Shown: positions 8,757 through 17,795 of the stretch, in pieces | How the letters are laid out: each line of letters starts with the position of its first letter | Position numbering within the stretch: the first letter of the stretch is position 1 | Assembly (NCBI GenBank): GCA_016710765.1 | Contig: JADJUJ010000008.1 | Location: 248,001-312,000 of the forward strand | DNA length: 64,000 bases | From: Lewinellaceae bacterium | GTDB taxonomy: Bacteria; Bacteroidota; Bacteroidia; Chitinophagales; Saprospiraceae | Direction: 5' to 3' | The notes under the pieces: model-generated | What the model saw: the letters and a program-made list of their open reading frames with translations, nothing else | Told to the model about the DNA's origin: nothing | Databases searched by the model: none | Position numbers and translations under genes: made by a program

Positions 8757-9764
8757 TTACGCTGTCGTTTTCGACGTCAATATTCCTTTTTGTAACAGGT
8801 ATTCGGCAATTTGGACGGCATTGGTGGCGGCGCCTTTCCGGAGGTTGTCGGAAACGACCCAAAGGTTGAGGGTCTTTTCCTGGCTTTCGTCACGGCGGAT
8901 CCGGCCGACAAAAACATCGTCTTTGTCGTGGGCCATCAATGGCATTGGATATTCGAAGTTCGCGGGGTTGTCTACCACGACCACACCCGGCGCTTCGGTA
9001 AGCAGACGGCGGACCTCATCGAGGTCGAAATCTTGTTCGAATTCGATGTTGACCGCTTCCGAATGGCCGCCCATTACGGGTACGCGAACCGTTGTGGCGG
9101 TTACCCGAATGCTGTCGTCTCCCATTATTTTTTTGGTTTCCAGCACCATTTTCATCTCTTCCTTGGTGTAGCCATTGTCGAGAAAAACATCGATGTGCGG
9201 CAGCAGGTTGAGGTCGATGGGGTGGGGGTAGGCTTTTTCACCCGCTTCTCCTTTCCGCTCCTGCATGAGTTGGTTCACGGCCTTTACACCGGTCCCGGTA
9301 ACCGATTGGTAGGTACTGACCACAATGCGACGGATTTTGTAACGGTCGTGCAGGGGTTTGAGGGCCACCACCATTTGGATGGTGGAGCAATTGGGGTTGG
9401 CGATGATTTTATCGGCGCTGGTGAGCACATCGGCGTTGACTTCCGGCACTACCAGTTTCTTGTCGGGATCCATGCGCCAGGCACTGGAATTGTCGATGAC
9501 GATGGTCCCCACGTCGGCAAATTTTGGCGCCCATTCTTTGGACACACTGCCACCAGCGGAAAAAATGGCCACATCGGGCCTGAGGTTCACCGCTGTTGCC
9601 ATGCCGACAATAGGGTAGGCTTTACCCCGAAACTGCACCAGTTTACCCACGGAGCGTTCAGAAGCCACCGGCAATAAATTGCTGACGGGGAAATTCCGCT
9701 CTTCCAGAACCTGCAACATTTTGGTGCCAACCAATCCGGTGGCGCCCACAACGGCTACAACCAT
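8757..9764 (-). CDS. asd: aspartate-semialdehyde dehydrogenase
   Basis: Makes aspartate semialdehyde from aspartyl phosphate with NADPH, the branch point to lysine, meso-diaminopimelate, threonine and methionine. It feeds the MurE reaction encoded later in this window. The ATG at 9764 gives 335 residues starting MVVAVVGATGLVG, the NADP-binding glycine motif at the very N-terminus as in the family; the longer reading frame to 9836 adds an unlikely leader. The catalytic Cys is in NPNCST (about residue 126). Conserved stretches STYQSVTGTG and GGHSEAVNIEF are present. It is divergent from the Crp/Fnr gene. Confidence 0.96.
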   Translation of the reverse strand: MVVAVVGATGLVGTKMLQVLEERNFPVSNLLPVASERSVGKLVQFRGKAYPIVGMATAVNLRPDVAIFSAGGSVSKEWAPKFADVGTIVIDNSSAWRMDPDKKLVVPEVNADVLTSADKIIANPNCSTIQMVVALKPLHDRYKIRRIVVSTYQSVTGTGVKAVNQLMQERKGEAGEKAYPHPIDLNLLPHIDVFLDNGYTKEEMKMVLETKKIMGDDSIRVTATTVRVPVMGGHSEAVNIEFEQDFDLDEVRRLLTEAPGVVVVDNPANFEYPMPLMAHDKDDVFVGRIRRDESQEKTLNLWVVSDNLRKGAATNAVQIAEYLLQKGILTSKTTA

Positions 9765-9898
9765 TTTACTATGTTGTTTAAAGTTTGAGGGCGCAAAGAT
9801 ACTACTTGTAGGTATGTCCCGAAAGTGCTTGACCATAAATTCCCGTCTCAGGGTTTATCTTCGCTGCATAAATGCCGTTTTAGCACAACAGGAATACC

Positions 9899-10483
9899 AT
9901 GGATAATGCCCTGATTCTTCAAAACATTGAAAGGCACATCGATCTGGAAAAGGCAGAGCAGGAGGTGTTTGTAGGCATGCTGCAGCCACAACAACTGCCG
10001 CGAAAATCTTTTTTCTTAAAGGAAAATGAGATCTGCAGGCATTCCGTTTTTGTTACTGCAGGTTGTTTACGCGGCTTTACAGTAGACCACAATGGATTTG
10101 AGCATGTGCTACAGTTTGCACCTGCAGATTGGTGGATTGCCGACATGTACAGTTTGGTTGCCGAAAAGCCAGGCCAATTGAACATCGAAGCGTTGGAGGA
10201 CTCCCAGGTCCTCTTGTTGTCCAAAACGGATCAGGAAAGATTGTACCGGGAGGTTCCGAAATTTGAACGCTTCTTTCGGATTATAGCAGAAAATTCACTG
10301 GTCAGTATTCGCCAGCGGCTCGTCGACAACCTCAGCCTGAGCGCCCAACAGCGTTACGAGCAATTTTGCCAGCAATATCCTACCCTCATCAATCGCTTGC
10401 CGCAAAAGCAAATTGCGGCCTACATCGGGGTGACCCCGGAGTTTTTGAGCACTATCCGCGCACGATCACGCAAAAAAAAGTGA
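9899..10483 (+). CDS. Crp/Fnr family transcriptional regulator
   Basis: 194 residues: an N-terminal cyclic-nucleotide-binding-like beta-barrel (residues about 25-115, with FLKENEICRHSVFVTAGCLRGF) and a C-terminal helix-turn-helix (PQKQIAAYIGVTPEFLSTIRAR). This short form, with no obvious cAMP ligands, is common in Bacteroidota, and its effector is usually unknown. The pirin gene starts 90 bases downstream, so the two may be functionally linked, but no shared operator can be shown. Confidence 0.88.
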   Translation: MDNALILQNIERHIDLEKAEQEVFVGMLQPQQLPRKSFFLKENEICRHSVFVTAGCLRGFTVDHNGFEHVLQFAPADWWIADMYSLVAEKPGQLNIEALEDSQVLLLSKTDQERLYREVPKFERFFRIIAENSLVSIRQRLVDNLSLSAQQRYEQFCQQYPTLINRLPQKQIAAYIGVTPEFLSTIRARSRKKK

Positions 10484-10572
10484 ATTGATTGGCGAATGCT
10501 GCATTTCTTAAGGTAGCTTATTTTTTTTGGCGCGCATTCCACCCAATTTTGCAGCACTAAAATAATTACAGC

Positions 10573-11445
10573 ATGAACAAACGAGAATTTCTTAAAAAAG
10601 GACTGCTGGGCGCCGGGATTTTTGCTGCCACCGGTTCACTGGCTAATGTTGTTAAAAACGACATCGACGAGTTGAAGGATCTCGAAGTCATTGGATTCAA
10701 TCACATTCCCAACAAATCTGCAAAAGTTATGTCCAATATGGTATTCCACAAAGCCGACAGCCGCGGCCATGCCAACCACGGTTGGCTGAACTCCTTCCAC
10801 AGCTTCAGTTTTGCCAATTATTACAACCCTGAACGCATGCATTTTGGCGTGCTTAGGGTCCTGAACGACGATACAGTTTCCGCAGGCAAGGGTTTCGGTA
10901 CCCACCCGCATGACAACATGGAAATCATATCCATCCCGCTGGAAGGTGATCTGGAGCACAAAGACAGTATGGGCAACACCACCGTCATTCGCAACGGAGA
11001 TGTGCAGGTGATGAGTGCCGGAACCGGCATTTACCACAGCGAGTACAACAAAAACCAGGATAAACTGGTGAAGTTCCTGCAAATCTGGGTGTTTCCGAAC
11101 AAGCGTAATGTAACGCCCCGCTACGACCAAATTGCCCTAAAGGAGGAAGACCGCCACAACAAACTCCAACAAATCCTGTCGCCCAACCCTGACGATGCAG
11201 GTGTATGGATTCATCAGGATGCCTGGTTTCATCTGGGTAAATTCGATGCTGGACATCAGGCTAACTATGCTGTTAACAAAGCAGGCAATGGCGTGTACGC
11301 CTTTGTACTCAACGGCACGGTAACCATCAACGGCCAGGAATTGCAGGCCCGCGATGGACTAGGGATCTGGGATGTAAGCGCCCTGGAAATTACTTCCAAG
11401 ACCAACGCAGAGTTCCTGCTGATGGAAGTTCCGATGGCGATTTAG
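10573..11445 (+). CDS. pirin family protein with N-terminal export-like leader
   Basis: Pirin-type bicupin, 290 residues. The cupin core shows HANHGWLNSFHSFSFANYYNPERMHFGVLRVLNDD and GFGTHPHDNMEIISIPLEGDLEHKDSMGN, with the His ligands for a metal. Some family members are quercetinases, others are co-regulators. Unlike most pirins it begins MNKREFLKKGLLGAGIFAATGSLA, which looks like a Sec or weak Tat leader (KR instead of RR), so it may be exported. Only about 35 residues separate the leader from the cupin core. Confidence 0.88.
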   Translation: MNKREFLKKGLLGAGIFAATGSLANVVKNDIDELKDLEVIGFNHIPNKSAKVMSNMVFHKADSRGHANHGWLNSFHSFSFANYYNPERMHFGVLRVLNDDTVSAGKGFGTHPHDNMEIISIPLEGDLEHKDSMGNTTVIRNGDVQVMSAGTGIYHSEYNKNQDKLVKFLQIWVFPNKRNVTPRYDQIALKEEDRHNKLQQILSPNPDDAGVWIHQDAWFHLGKFDAGHQANYAVNKAGNGVYAFVLNGTVTINGQELQARDGLGIWDVSALEITSKTNAEFLLMEVPMAI

Positions 11446-11610
11446 GCAGTTTTGGGCTTTGGTGGTCTTTGGTTTTGACCCGAAGCATTAAATGGTTGGT
11501 TTTCAATACATTGATTTTTGCCAAAATATTTGTCGGTAAATAAGGTAGCGTTGTTTTCAAAAGGTATTCCAATACGAGGCCGAAACCCAAAGACTAAAGA
11601 CCAATCCCAT
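11446..11610. repeat. AAAGACC-type repeats in inverted arrangement
   Basis: The spacer after pirin carries GGTGGTCTTTGGTTTTG at its left end and AAACCCAAAGACTAAAGACC at its right end. These can pair, and they resemble the array at the window start. No coding capacity is evident in between. Confidence 0.6.
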
Positions 11611-11623
11611 TTCACAGACCCTC

Positions 11624-11654
11624 TTGCGCTTTTCTTTGCTTTCCCTTATTTTTG
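11624..11654 (+). promoter_or_regulatory. putative Bacteroidota promoter
   Basis: TTG at 11624-11626 and TATTTTTG at 11647-11654 are separated by 20 bases, a good fit to TTG-N19..21-TAnnTTTG. The start codon of the Cys-rich protein is 33 bases further on. Confidence 0.6.
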
Positions 11655-11686
11655 TTGTAGAAATATAACCAAACCTCAATTAACCT

Positions 11687-12124
11687 ATGACCACCCCAAA
11701 CCTGATGCTGCTCCTCGCAGTAGCAGTGGCTGTATGCACGTACTGCCGCAAAGAACCTGAGCGCAACCCTGTGCCGGAACCACCCCAATTCGAATGCAGC
11801 GTGTATTACGATGATTGCATCATTCACCCGCTTTACCAGGGCAGTTGTGTTGATGCTGGCGTTACGCTGGAAAACATCGATGTCAGCCCCACCCAGGCCA
11901 GGGTGTACGCCTCAAAACCCATTGAAAGGGTGTTTCTGCTTTACTTTAACAATGAATGTAGCATCGGTCCGGCCTGGCTGGATCAGCAGTACCTGTTGCC
12001 GGATGGCTCCTGTGTTGTGCCGCTGCCGCCAGGATTTTACAATGAGTGCTTCCTGCCAGCTGCAAACAGCCTGGGACATGCCGTTTGGGATGTTTCGATG
12101 GTGGTATATTGCAGGGAGAAATAG
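11687..12124 (+). CDS. small Cys-rich secreted protein, unknown function
   Basis: 145 residues with an N-terminal hydrophobic segment ending AVCTYC, possibly a lipoprotein signal. The mature part has nine or so Cys (for example ECSVYYDDC, GSCVDAG, NNECSIG, GSCVVPL, NECFLP, VYC), suggesting several disulfides outside the cytoplasm. No family was recognised. It has its own promoter-like sequence and is followed by two hairpins. Confidence 0.65.
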   Translation: MTTPNLMLLLAVAVAVCTYCRKEPERNPVPEPPQFECSVYYDDCIIHPLYQGSCVDAGVTLENIDVSPTQARVYASKPIERVFLLYFNNECSIGPAWLDQQYLLPDGSCVVPLPPGFYNECFLPAANSLGHAVWDVSMVVYCREK

Positions 12125-12141
12125 GCAATGCTGAGTCAGGG

Positions 12142-12218
12142 GGTGACTTCAAGTCACCTCCTCACTAGGTTGGTCCGCCGCTCAAAATTGCCGGGGTGAC
12201 TCAAAGTCACCCCGGCAA
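12142..12218. terminator. pair of related hairpins between convergent genes
   Basis: GGTGACTT-C-AAGTCACC (12142-12158) is followed by a longer stem (12188-12201 with 12205-12218) that contains the same GGTGACT core. Each hairpin is followed by a TAGGTTGGTCC sequence, so the unit looks duplicated. They probably end the convergent transcripts. Confidence 0.7.
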
Positions 12219-12248
12219 TAAAGCCTCTAGGTTGGTCCCGCTTAACCT

Positions 12249-14993
12249 TTACTGCTTTACCAGTTTGCCGGTTTCCCGGTGGCCTTTGCTGTCCAGCGAC
12301 CAGACGTACACCCCGGGCACTACATCCGAGATGCCCAGACGGTGTTGCGCTGTTGTAATTTTCGCCGCACGAACCAGGTTCCCATTCAGATCGTACAGCC
12401 TGAATTCGCCGGCGCCGGCGCCTTGGCGGTAGATCGTGATCTGATCCGAAGCCGGGTTGGGCGCTATGCTTGTGTGGTTGTCAGTCGATACTGTGTTGGT
12501 GCCCGATACCGGCATGAAATTGGCGGCAAACATGCCGTTGCCATGGGTAGCGGCAACCACGAGCCCGTCCACTGCGCGGGTTTCAATGTAATTAACCACG
12601 GCAGAGCCGATGACATCGGGGCCTTCCAATTGCCACTGGGTTCCGGGTGACAAGGTGGCGTGGGTAATCAGGGTGTCGGCGCTGAACAAACCGACGCTGG
12701 TGCCGCAGAAGTATTTTCTAGAGCCATCAGGATAAGGTAAGATGCTGACCCATCGGAGGGAAGGTGCATTGCCACTTCCAGAAAGATTGGCTTCCAGGTT
12801 ACCGGCTACTTTTGTCCAGTTCAATCCCGCGTTTTCGCTCAAAAACATGCTGTATACGCCGTAATTCGAGTAAACGACGATGATGCGGTCGGCATTATCG
12901 GGGTCGATGGCGATACAGGTTACGTTGGCAGAGGAATTGCTGCCGGGAGGCTGGGAGAGTTGGGTTGTGAAATTAGGCGTGCCAGTATTGGCATTATCGA
13001 TGCGGAAAAGTTTGTTGGCCGAACTGCCGATGTATACGCGGTGGCTGGGATTACTTTGGCTCACCGCAATCGCACTGATGTTCCCGGCTATGCCTAAGAG
13101 GGTGTCGGGAAACTGCGTCCAACCCTGGGCGATGGAATCCCATTCGCCGGTAAGTGCAATCGCGCCGAGCTCCGACTGGCGATAGAGTCGTCGGCCTGCC
13201 GGCAGGTACAGCACATCCTGATCGTTGGGATCAACCGCAAGCGGGTTGATGAAGAAATAATCGTCTTTTTTTGGCCCAATCGGATCAATTCTGCGGAATG
13301 CAGTGACGTTTCCGTCGTTATCAAGGGCAACTTTGGCCACACGCCCTTGCTGTATGGAGAGCACATAGCCTGTTTTGCCGTTGAGAATTGCGCCATAGGC
13401 GCCGTCGCCGTTTACCGTCTGCTTCCAGGTCGCCGTCGCATCTGAACTGCCTGTGAAAAAGTTGCCATTGTCCTGCAAGCCACCGATGAGTGTGGGGTCG
13501 TTGGCAATGGTGTGCTCAATCATGGCCGTGTAAAACTGCGAAGTTTGGTAGCCGTGGTTCAGGGTGTTCCAGCTTACATTGGCTGCATTGCAGTCTTCTG
13601 TGCGGTGCAAGCCGCCATCGCTGGCCGTCAGCAGGATGTTGGAATTGGAGGGCAGAAACAACAGATCGTGTATGTCCGGGTGGTGGTTGGGGTACAATTC
13701 AAAGAAGGGTAGGGTGGTACCCGGCTTGTAACCGCCGATGTGCGTGGTGTTGTCGGGGCTGCTGAACCCGTCGGTGGAGCGGTAAATATTGGTGCCACCA
13801 ATGAACACACTGCCGGTGCCGGGTTGCACTTTTACTACCAGGTCGTACCCACCCTGGCAGGCAAATTTGTCGAACTCGGTGCCGTCGTTGGGCATGTTTG
13901 CTGAAAGATCTTCCCAGGTTCCGTTGGCGCCACTGCCATCCCCTGAGCCATAAGTATACTTCAGCAGGCTCGACCAGTCGTCGGAGTCGATGTAGTTGTT
14001 GTAGTGGCCAAAGCCGGGAGTATTGCCCAGGAAATACACTTCATTTTCGTTGTCGGGGTTGATGCCAATAACAAAGCGGTTGTAAGCCCCAGGGAAACTG
14101 TCGGGTGTGATTTTCGTCCATTGTGTGCCGTTGGTACTGCGCCAGATGCCTTTGTCGGGGCCGTCATCGCTCAATGCAGCGTACAGCACTCCCGTGGAGG
14201 TTTGTGCAATGTCGGTGAAATAAGAGTAGGTGGTATTGTTGCCGCCCAGCACAGCCGTCCAGGTATTCCCTCCGGTGGCGCTGCGGTAAATGGCGCCGTA
14301 GGTGGCCATGTAAACCACATCGTTAGCGGTGTCGGTAGGACTGGTGATTACCCGCCATCCGGCCTGGTACAACTGCGAGAAGCTGTTTGGGTTTCCACCA
14401 GCAGTAGAGCTGACGGGGTTCCAGTTAAGGCCGTTGTCGATGCTTTTAAACAAGCCATCGCCCAGGTAAAAAGCGCCGGTAGCGCTGGCACTGGTGCCGT
14501 AAATTTCACCGGAGAGGTAGTACCAGGTATTGGTATGTCCGGGGCGGGTGTCCTGTGCAATGCTCACACAGCCGGGGTGGGCGTTGAGCGGTGTGCGGCG
14601 GGTCCAGGATTGCCCGGCGTCTTCACTTAGCCAGAGTCCGCCGGAAACGCCCCCCGCCATCATCCTGTTTTCGTTGGTGACATCGAGGGTGAGTGCGCGG
14701 GTACGGCCGCCCACATTCCAGGGGCCGCGGAAATCCCAGCCCGCGCCAGAGCGGTCGGCTGCTGCTTGCGGGAGTCCTTTGGCAAACTGCAATTCGGCCC
14801 AGGTGATGCCTTCCGGAATTTTTCCGGTAGTAGGGTCGGCAAGGCGGACCAAATCGTAGGCCTCGCGGTCGGCACGGTTTTCCTCATTGGCGCCTGCGGG
14901 GATGCGCACTTCGGGCTGTTGTTTTGGGGGGATCATTACATAAGCCGCAACAGCCGTGAGTGATATTGCGACGGGGAGTATCCATTTTTTCAT
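12249..14993 (-). CDS. BNR/sortilin-type beta-propeller protein with T9SS sorting domain
   Basis: Large secreted protein of about 914 residues. The ATG at 14993 gives MKKWILPVAISLTAVAAYV, a signal anchor or peptide; the TTG at 14999 is less likely. The body has repeated Asp-box-like strands such as GGVSGGLWLSEDAGQSWTRR, GLFKSIDNGLNWNPV and GIWRSTNGTQWTKI, typical of exo-alpha-sialidase/VPS10-like ten-bladed propellers. The last 80 residues (SIAPNPASDQITIYRQ to GKLVKQ) form a Por-type T9SS sorting domain, so it is exported by Sec and then T9SS. The ligand or substrate is unknown. It is divergent from the sigma factor gene. Confidence 0.88.
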   Translation of the reverse strand: MKKWILPVAISLTAVAAYVMIPPKQQPEVRIPAGANEENRADREAYDLVRLADPTTGKIPEGITWAELQFAKGLPQAAADRSGAGWDFRGPWNVGGRTRALTLDVTNENRMMAGGVSGGLWLSEDAGQSWTRRTPLNAHPGCVSIAQDTRPGHTNTWYYLSGEIYGTSASATGAFYLGDGLFKSIDNGLNWNPVSSTAGGNPNSFSQLYQAGWRVITSPTDTANDVVYMATYGAIYRSATGGNTWTAVLGGNNTTYSYFTDIAQTSTGVLYAALSDDGPDKGIWRSTNGTQWTKITPDSFPGAYNRFVIGINPDNENEVYFLGNTPGFGHYNNYIDSDDWSSLLKYTYGSGDGSGANGTWEDLSANMPNDGTEFDKFACQGGYDLVVKVQPGTGSVFIGGTNIYRSTDGFSSPDNTTHIGGYKPGTTLPFFELYPNHHPDIHDLLFLPSNSNILLTASDGGLHRTEDCNAANVSWNTLNHGYQTSQFYTAMIEHTIANDPTLIGGLQDNGNFFTGSSDATATWKQTVNGDGAYGAILNGKTGYVLSIQQGRVAKVALDNDGNVTAFRRIDPIGPKKDDYFFINPLAVDPNDQDVLYLPAGRRLYRQSELGAIALTGEWDSIAQGWTQFPDTLLGIAGNISAIAVSQSNPSHRVYIGSSANKLFRIDNANTGTPNFTTQLSQPPGSNSSANVTCIAIDPDNADRIIVVYSNYGVYSMFLSENAGLNWTKVAGNLEANLSGSGNAPSLRWVSILPYPDGSRKYFCGTSVGLFSADTLITHATLSPGTQWQLEGPDVIGSAVVNYIETRAVDGLVVAATHGNGMFAANFMPVSGTNTVSTDNHTSIAPNPASDQITIYRQGAGAGEFRLYDLNGNLVRAAKITTAQHRLGISDVVPGVYVWSLDSKGHRETGKLVKQ

Positions 14994-15091
14994 GCACAAA
15001 ATTTTGGTGACAAGATAACACAGTGGAAGGAGGATAGAAAAAGTTTTGCGCGCGCTTGTGTATTTTTGGCCGAACCAGCATCCAAATCATA

Positions 15092-15099
15092 TACCTTTG
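15092..15099 (+). promoter_or_regulatory. putative -7 element of the sigma-factor operon
   Basis: TACCTTTG fits TAnnTTTG. It lies 20 bases ahead of the sigma factor ATG at 15120. A TTG at 15066-15068 is 23 bases upstream. Confidence 0.5.
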
Positions 15100-15119
15100 G
15101 CATGCAATGATTGCCGCTT

Positions 15120-15722
15120 ATGCTTAACGTATTTCGCAACGATTCACCCACAAAGTGGACCGACGAGGCGCTCTTGGCCCGCTATGTGGCCGATGGCGAC
15201 ATGCGTTATTTGGGCATCTTGTACGAGCGCTACATGCCAATGGTGTACGGGGTTTGTTTGAAAGTTTTGCGCGACAGCGGAAAGTCGGAAGATGCTGTCA
15301 TGGCTATTTTTGAGGAACTGACGGTAAAAGCACGGGCGCACGACATTACGGCCTTCCGCGGCTGGTTGTATGTGCTGGCCCGGAACCATTGCCTGATGCT
15401 GTGGCGCAAGGAACAACGGCAACCCACCGATATGAAGGCGCCGGAGGACATGGATTTTTTTGACGCCGTGGAACCGCCCTTTGAAGTGGAATTGCCGCAG
15501 GATGAGATCAAATCACTCGAAAAATGTATGGAAACGCTGCCAGATATGCAAAAACAGTGTGTGGAAATGTTTTATTACAAGGATAAAAGTTACAAAGAGA
15601 TTGCCGAATTGCTGGAGGAGGAATTGGGGAAAATCCGTTCCTATATCCAGAACGGCCGTCGGAATTTAAAAAACTGCCTGGAGCAATTTGGCCTCAGCAA
15701 TGCCAGTGGCCAGGCGCTCTGA
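15120..15722 (+). CDS. ECF-type RNA polymerase sigma factor
   Basis: About 200 residues. Region 2 is seen in DEALLARYVADGDMRYLGILYERYMPMVYGVCLKVL and AFRGWLYVLARNHCLMLWRK. Region 4 is seen in CMETLPDMQKQCVEMFYYKDKSYKEIAELLEEELGKIRSYIQNGRRNLK. The ATG at 15120 is used; the TTG at 15111 is upstream and in frame but adds only three residues. It is followed after eight bases by a membrane protein with an anti-sigma-like N-terminus, so the pair likely forms a sigma/anti-sigma unit that responds to an envelope signal. Confidence 0.92.
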   Translation: MLNVFRNDSPTKWTDEALLARYVADGDMRYLGILYERYMPMVYGVCLKVLRDSGKSEDAVMAIFEELTVKARAHDITAFRGWLYVLARNHCLMLWRKEQRQPTDMKAPEDMDFFDAVEPPFEVELPQDEIKSLEKCMETLPDMQKQCVEMFYYKDKSYKEIAELLEEELGKIRSYIQNGRRNLKNCLEQFGLSNASGQAL

Positions 15723-15730
15723 ACCATACT

Positions 15731-16732
15731 ATGAAACCGGTAAACTTACACGATGATCGATTTCTGGCGTTGCTTCAACGCTGGATCAATGGTGATATCA
15801 ACCGGGTTGAAGAACAAGAACTTCGTTTGTTGACCCGCGATGACCCCTTCCGGAAGGAGGCCTGGGAGGGTTTGCAGGCTTTGCCTGAGGAGGACCACGA
15901 GGCGCGAATACAATCTTTACAAAAAAAATTACATCAAAAAACCGACCGAAAGTCAGTTCCGCTGTGGCCGCGCTTGATGGCCATTGCAGCCTCGCTGGCG
16001 CTGTTGCTGACTGCTGTTTGGTATTTCGGGCCGGTCGCGGGGGACAAATCTGCGCCCCAGTTCGCACAGCAAGAAGCAGCACCTGCAACCGACTCCATTG
16101 AGGAACCCATGCCTGCTTCAGCGCCCTTGGCGGTGCTGGAAAAACCAGTAGCACCTCCACTACCGAGCAAAAAATCGGCTCCCAACCAAGGCCCTGTAGT
16201 TTCGCGACAGGCTGTTGCGCCTGAAAAGGACCTGTACGCTGATGATGAGCTTGCCGGTGCCGCCGATATTTCAACAGAAAGTACATCGGAGGTTGAACCG
16301 GTGATCGCTTACAGTGCGCCACCAGAGCTTGAACAAGTTGCGACCAAAGCCAGCCCTGCACCAGCGCCAGCCATGAAAGAAGAAGCCCGGGACGCCTTAA
16401 AGCAACAACAGGCTCAGGAAGCGATGAAAAGTGCCCGGAGAAGCGAGCCTGGAGCCCCTGGCCGCGAAGTTGTGCCCGAGCTGGGTTGGGATAATTTCCA
16501 ACGGTATCTGCAAACGAATGCAAGGCTTACGCCAGCGGCCCGAAACAACAATGTCACCGGGTTTGTGCAATTGGAGTTTGAACTCGATCCGGAGGGCAAT
16601 CCTACCCAGTTTAAAGTGCTTAAAAGCCTTGGATTTGGCTGCGATGAAGCCGCCATTGAACTGGTGAAAAATAGCAAGTGGCAGGGGCCATCGGGAAAAT
16701 CACAAAAAGTTGATGTTTGGTTTAGGCGGTAA
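15731..16732 (+). CDS. anti-sigma-like membrane protein with TonB-like C-terminal domain
   Basis: 333 residues in three parts. Residues 1-75 are cytoplasmic, and their DDRFLALLQRWINGDINRVEEQEL resembles the N-terminus of Bacteroidota anti-sigma proteins. A single membrane helix lies at about residues 77-98 (LMAIAASLALLLTAVWYFG). A Pro/Ala/Glu-rich periplasmic linker follows, then a C-terminal domain (about 250-333) with GFVQLEFELDPEGNPTQFKVLKSLGFGCDEAAIELVKNSKW, a clear TonB C-terminal fold motif. It probably restrains the upstream sigma factor while contacting an outer-membrane receptor. The direct fusion of these two roles is inferred. Confidence 0.82.
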   Translation: MKPVNLHDDRFLALLQRWINGDINRVEEQELRLLTRDDPFRKEAWEGLQALPEEDHEARIQSLQKKLHQKTDRKSVPLWPRLMAIAASLALLLTAVWYFGPVAGDKSAPQFAQQEAAPATDSIEEPMPASAPLAVLEKPVAPPLPSKKSAPNQGPVVSRQAVAPEKDLYADDELAGAADISTESTSEVEPVIAYSAPPELEQVATKASPAPAPAMKEEARDALKQQQAQEAMKSARRSEPGAPGREVVPELGWDNFQRYLQTNARLTPAARNNNVTGFVQLEFELDPEGNPTQFKVLKSLGFGCDEAAIELVKNSKWQGPSGKSQKVDVWFRR

Positions 16733-16749
16733 TTTGCCAGCAGCTTTCC

Positions 16750-16757
16750 TACATTTG
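16750..16757 (+). promoter_or_regulatory. putative -7 element of the LytTR gene
   Basis: TACATTTG lies only four bases before the ATG at 16762. If used, the transcript would be leaderless or nearly so. Confidence 0.35.
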
Positions 16758-16761
16758 AGCC

Positions 16762-17652
16762 ATGAAGCCCTCGATAAACTGGTTGCTGCAGCCCTTTCCG
16801 CTGGAACTGACGCTTCGGCAGGGATTGTTTTCCCTGTTGTTCGGATCCGGATTTGTGACATTTTTCCTCTATATTTTTAAGCCGTTCGGGCTACAGGAAG
16901 CATCGCCCCACAGCGCTTTGGTCATCAGCCTGAGCTATGGCGCAGTCACTGGTGCGGTCACACTCCTTTGGCTTGGGCTGAAGTGGCTGCTGATTCGTTG
17001 GGTGCCGGAGGAGCATTGGCGGGTGTGGACAGAACTGATGATGGATTTGCTGTTTGTTTCCTCCGTGGGTGTTGGTAATATGTTTTTCAGCATTTACAGA
17101 TTTGGATCCCCCCTGACCCTGGACGTTTTTTTTACCTGGCAAAAGCTGACTTTTCTGGTCGGTTTTTTTCCCGTCCTGATTGGCGTAATGTCCAAACAGA
17201 TTCGACTGGTGTCGGCCTATTCCCGGGAAGCGACGAGCATCAATGCAGATTTGAAACCGGAAAGTGCAGTGGAAGATGAACTGCAGGGAACCCCTGTTTT
17301 GGCCACCTTAGCGGGCGATAACCAGGATGAATTCCTGGAGTTGCCCGTTTCCGATTTGTTGTATTTGTCGGCAGCAGATAATTACGTTTTGGTATACCAT
17401 CAAAATGGAGGGAAACTAACACAAACCATGCTCCGCGGTACCCTCAAAAAAATGGAGGATGCCCTGGCAGGCTTTCCGCAAATGATGCGCTGCCACCGCA
17501 CTTACTTGGTCAACCTGAACAAGGTGGAGAAGGTAAGCGGCAATGCACAGGGATTCAAACTGCATTTGAAAGATGTGGAACCAACGGTTCCGGTTTCGAG
17601 AAGTTTGAATGAAACCATCCACCGTAGGCTGTCGGAACGCGACCAGGCTTGA
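16762..17652 (+). CDS. membrane-bound LytTR-type transcriptional regulator
   Basis: 296 residues: four membrane helices (about residues 20-40, 50-75, 90-110, 125-145) followed by a C-terminal LytTR DNA-binding domain, with EFLELPVSDLLYLSAADNYVLVYHQNGGK and MMRCHRTYLVNLNKVEKV. One-component regulators of this design are common in Bacteroidota. They sit in the inner membrane and may sense a membrane or envelope signal directly. The regulon is unknown. It follows the TonB-like gene by 29 bases but has its own -7-like element. Confidence 0.87.
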   Translation: MKPSINWLLQPFPLELTLRQGLFSLLFGSGFVTFFLYIFKPFGLQEASPHSALVISLSYGAVTGAVTLLWLGLKWLLIRWVPEEHWRVWTELMMDLLFVSSVGVGNMFFSIYRFGSPLTLDVFFTWQKLTFLVGFFPVLIGVMSKQIRLVSAYSREATSINADLKPESAVEDELQGTPVLATLAGDNQDEFLELPVSDLLYLSAADNYVLVYHQNGGKLTQTMLRGTLKKMEDALAGFPQMMRCHRTYLVNLNKVEKVSGNAQGFKLHLKDVEPTVPVSRSLNETIHRRLSERDQA

Positions 17653-17795
17653 TATTCACCCCGATACGCCTTCCCATTCATCCCAAATCGTGCTGTTGGT
17701 CCCCGGCGTTTGCGCTTCAACCCTCTAATTGGCCGCTAAAACCAAAAGGGAATTCCTTTGCAATTGTAATTGTTCACCGACAAAACTTCAGTTGT

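Noticed and set aside
8811..9677. 288-codon plus-strand frame opposite asd
   Set aside because: It is the antisense of a clearly conserved enzyme gene.
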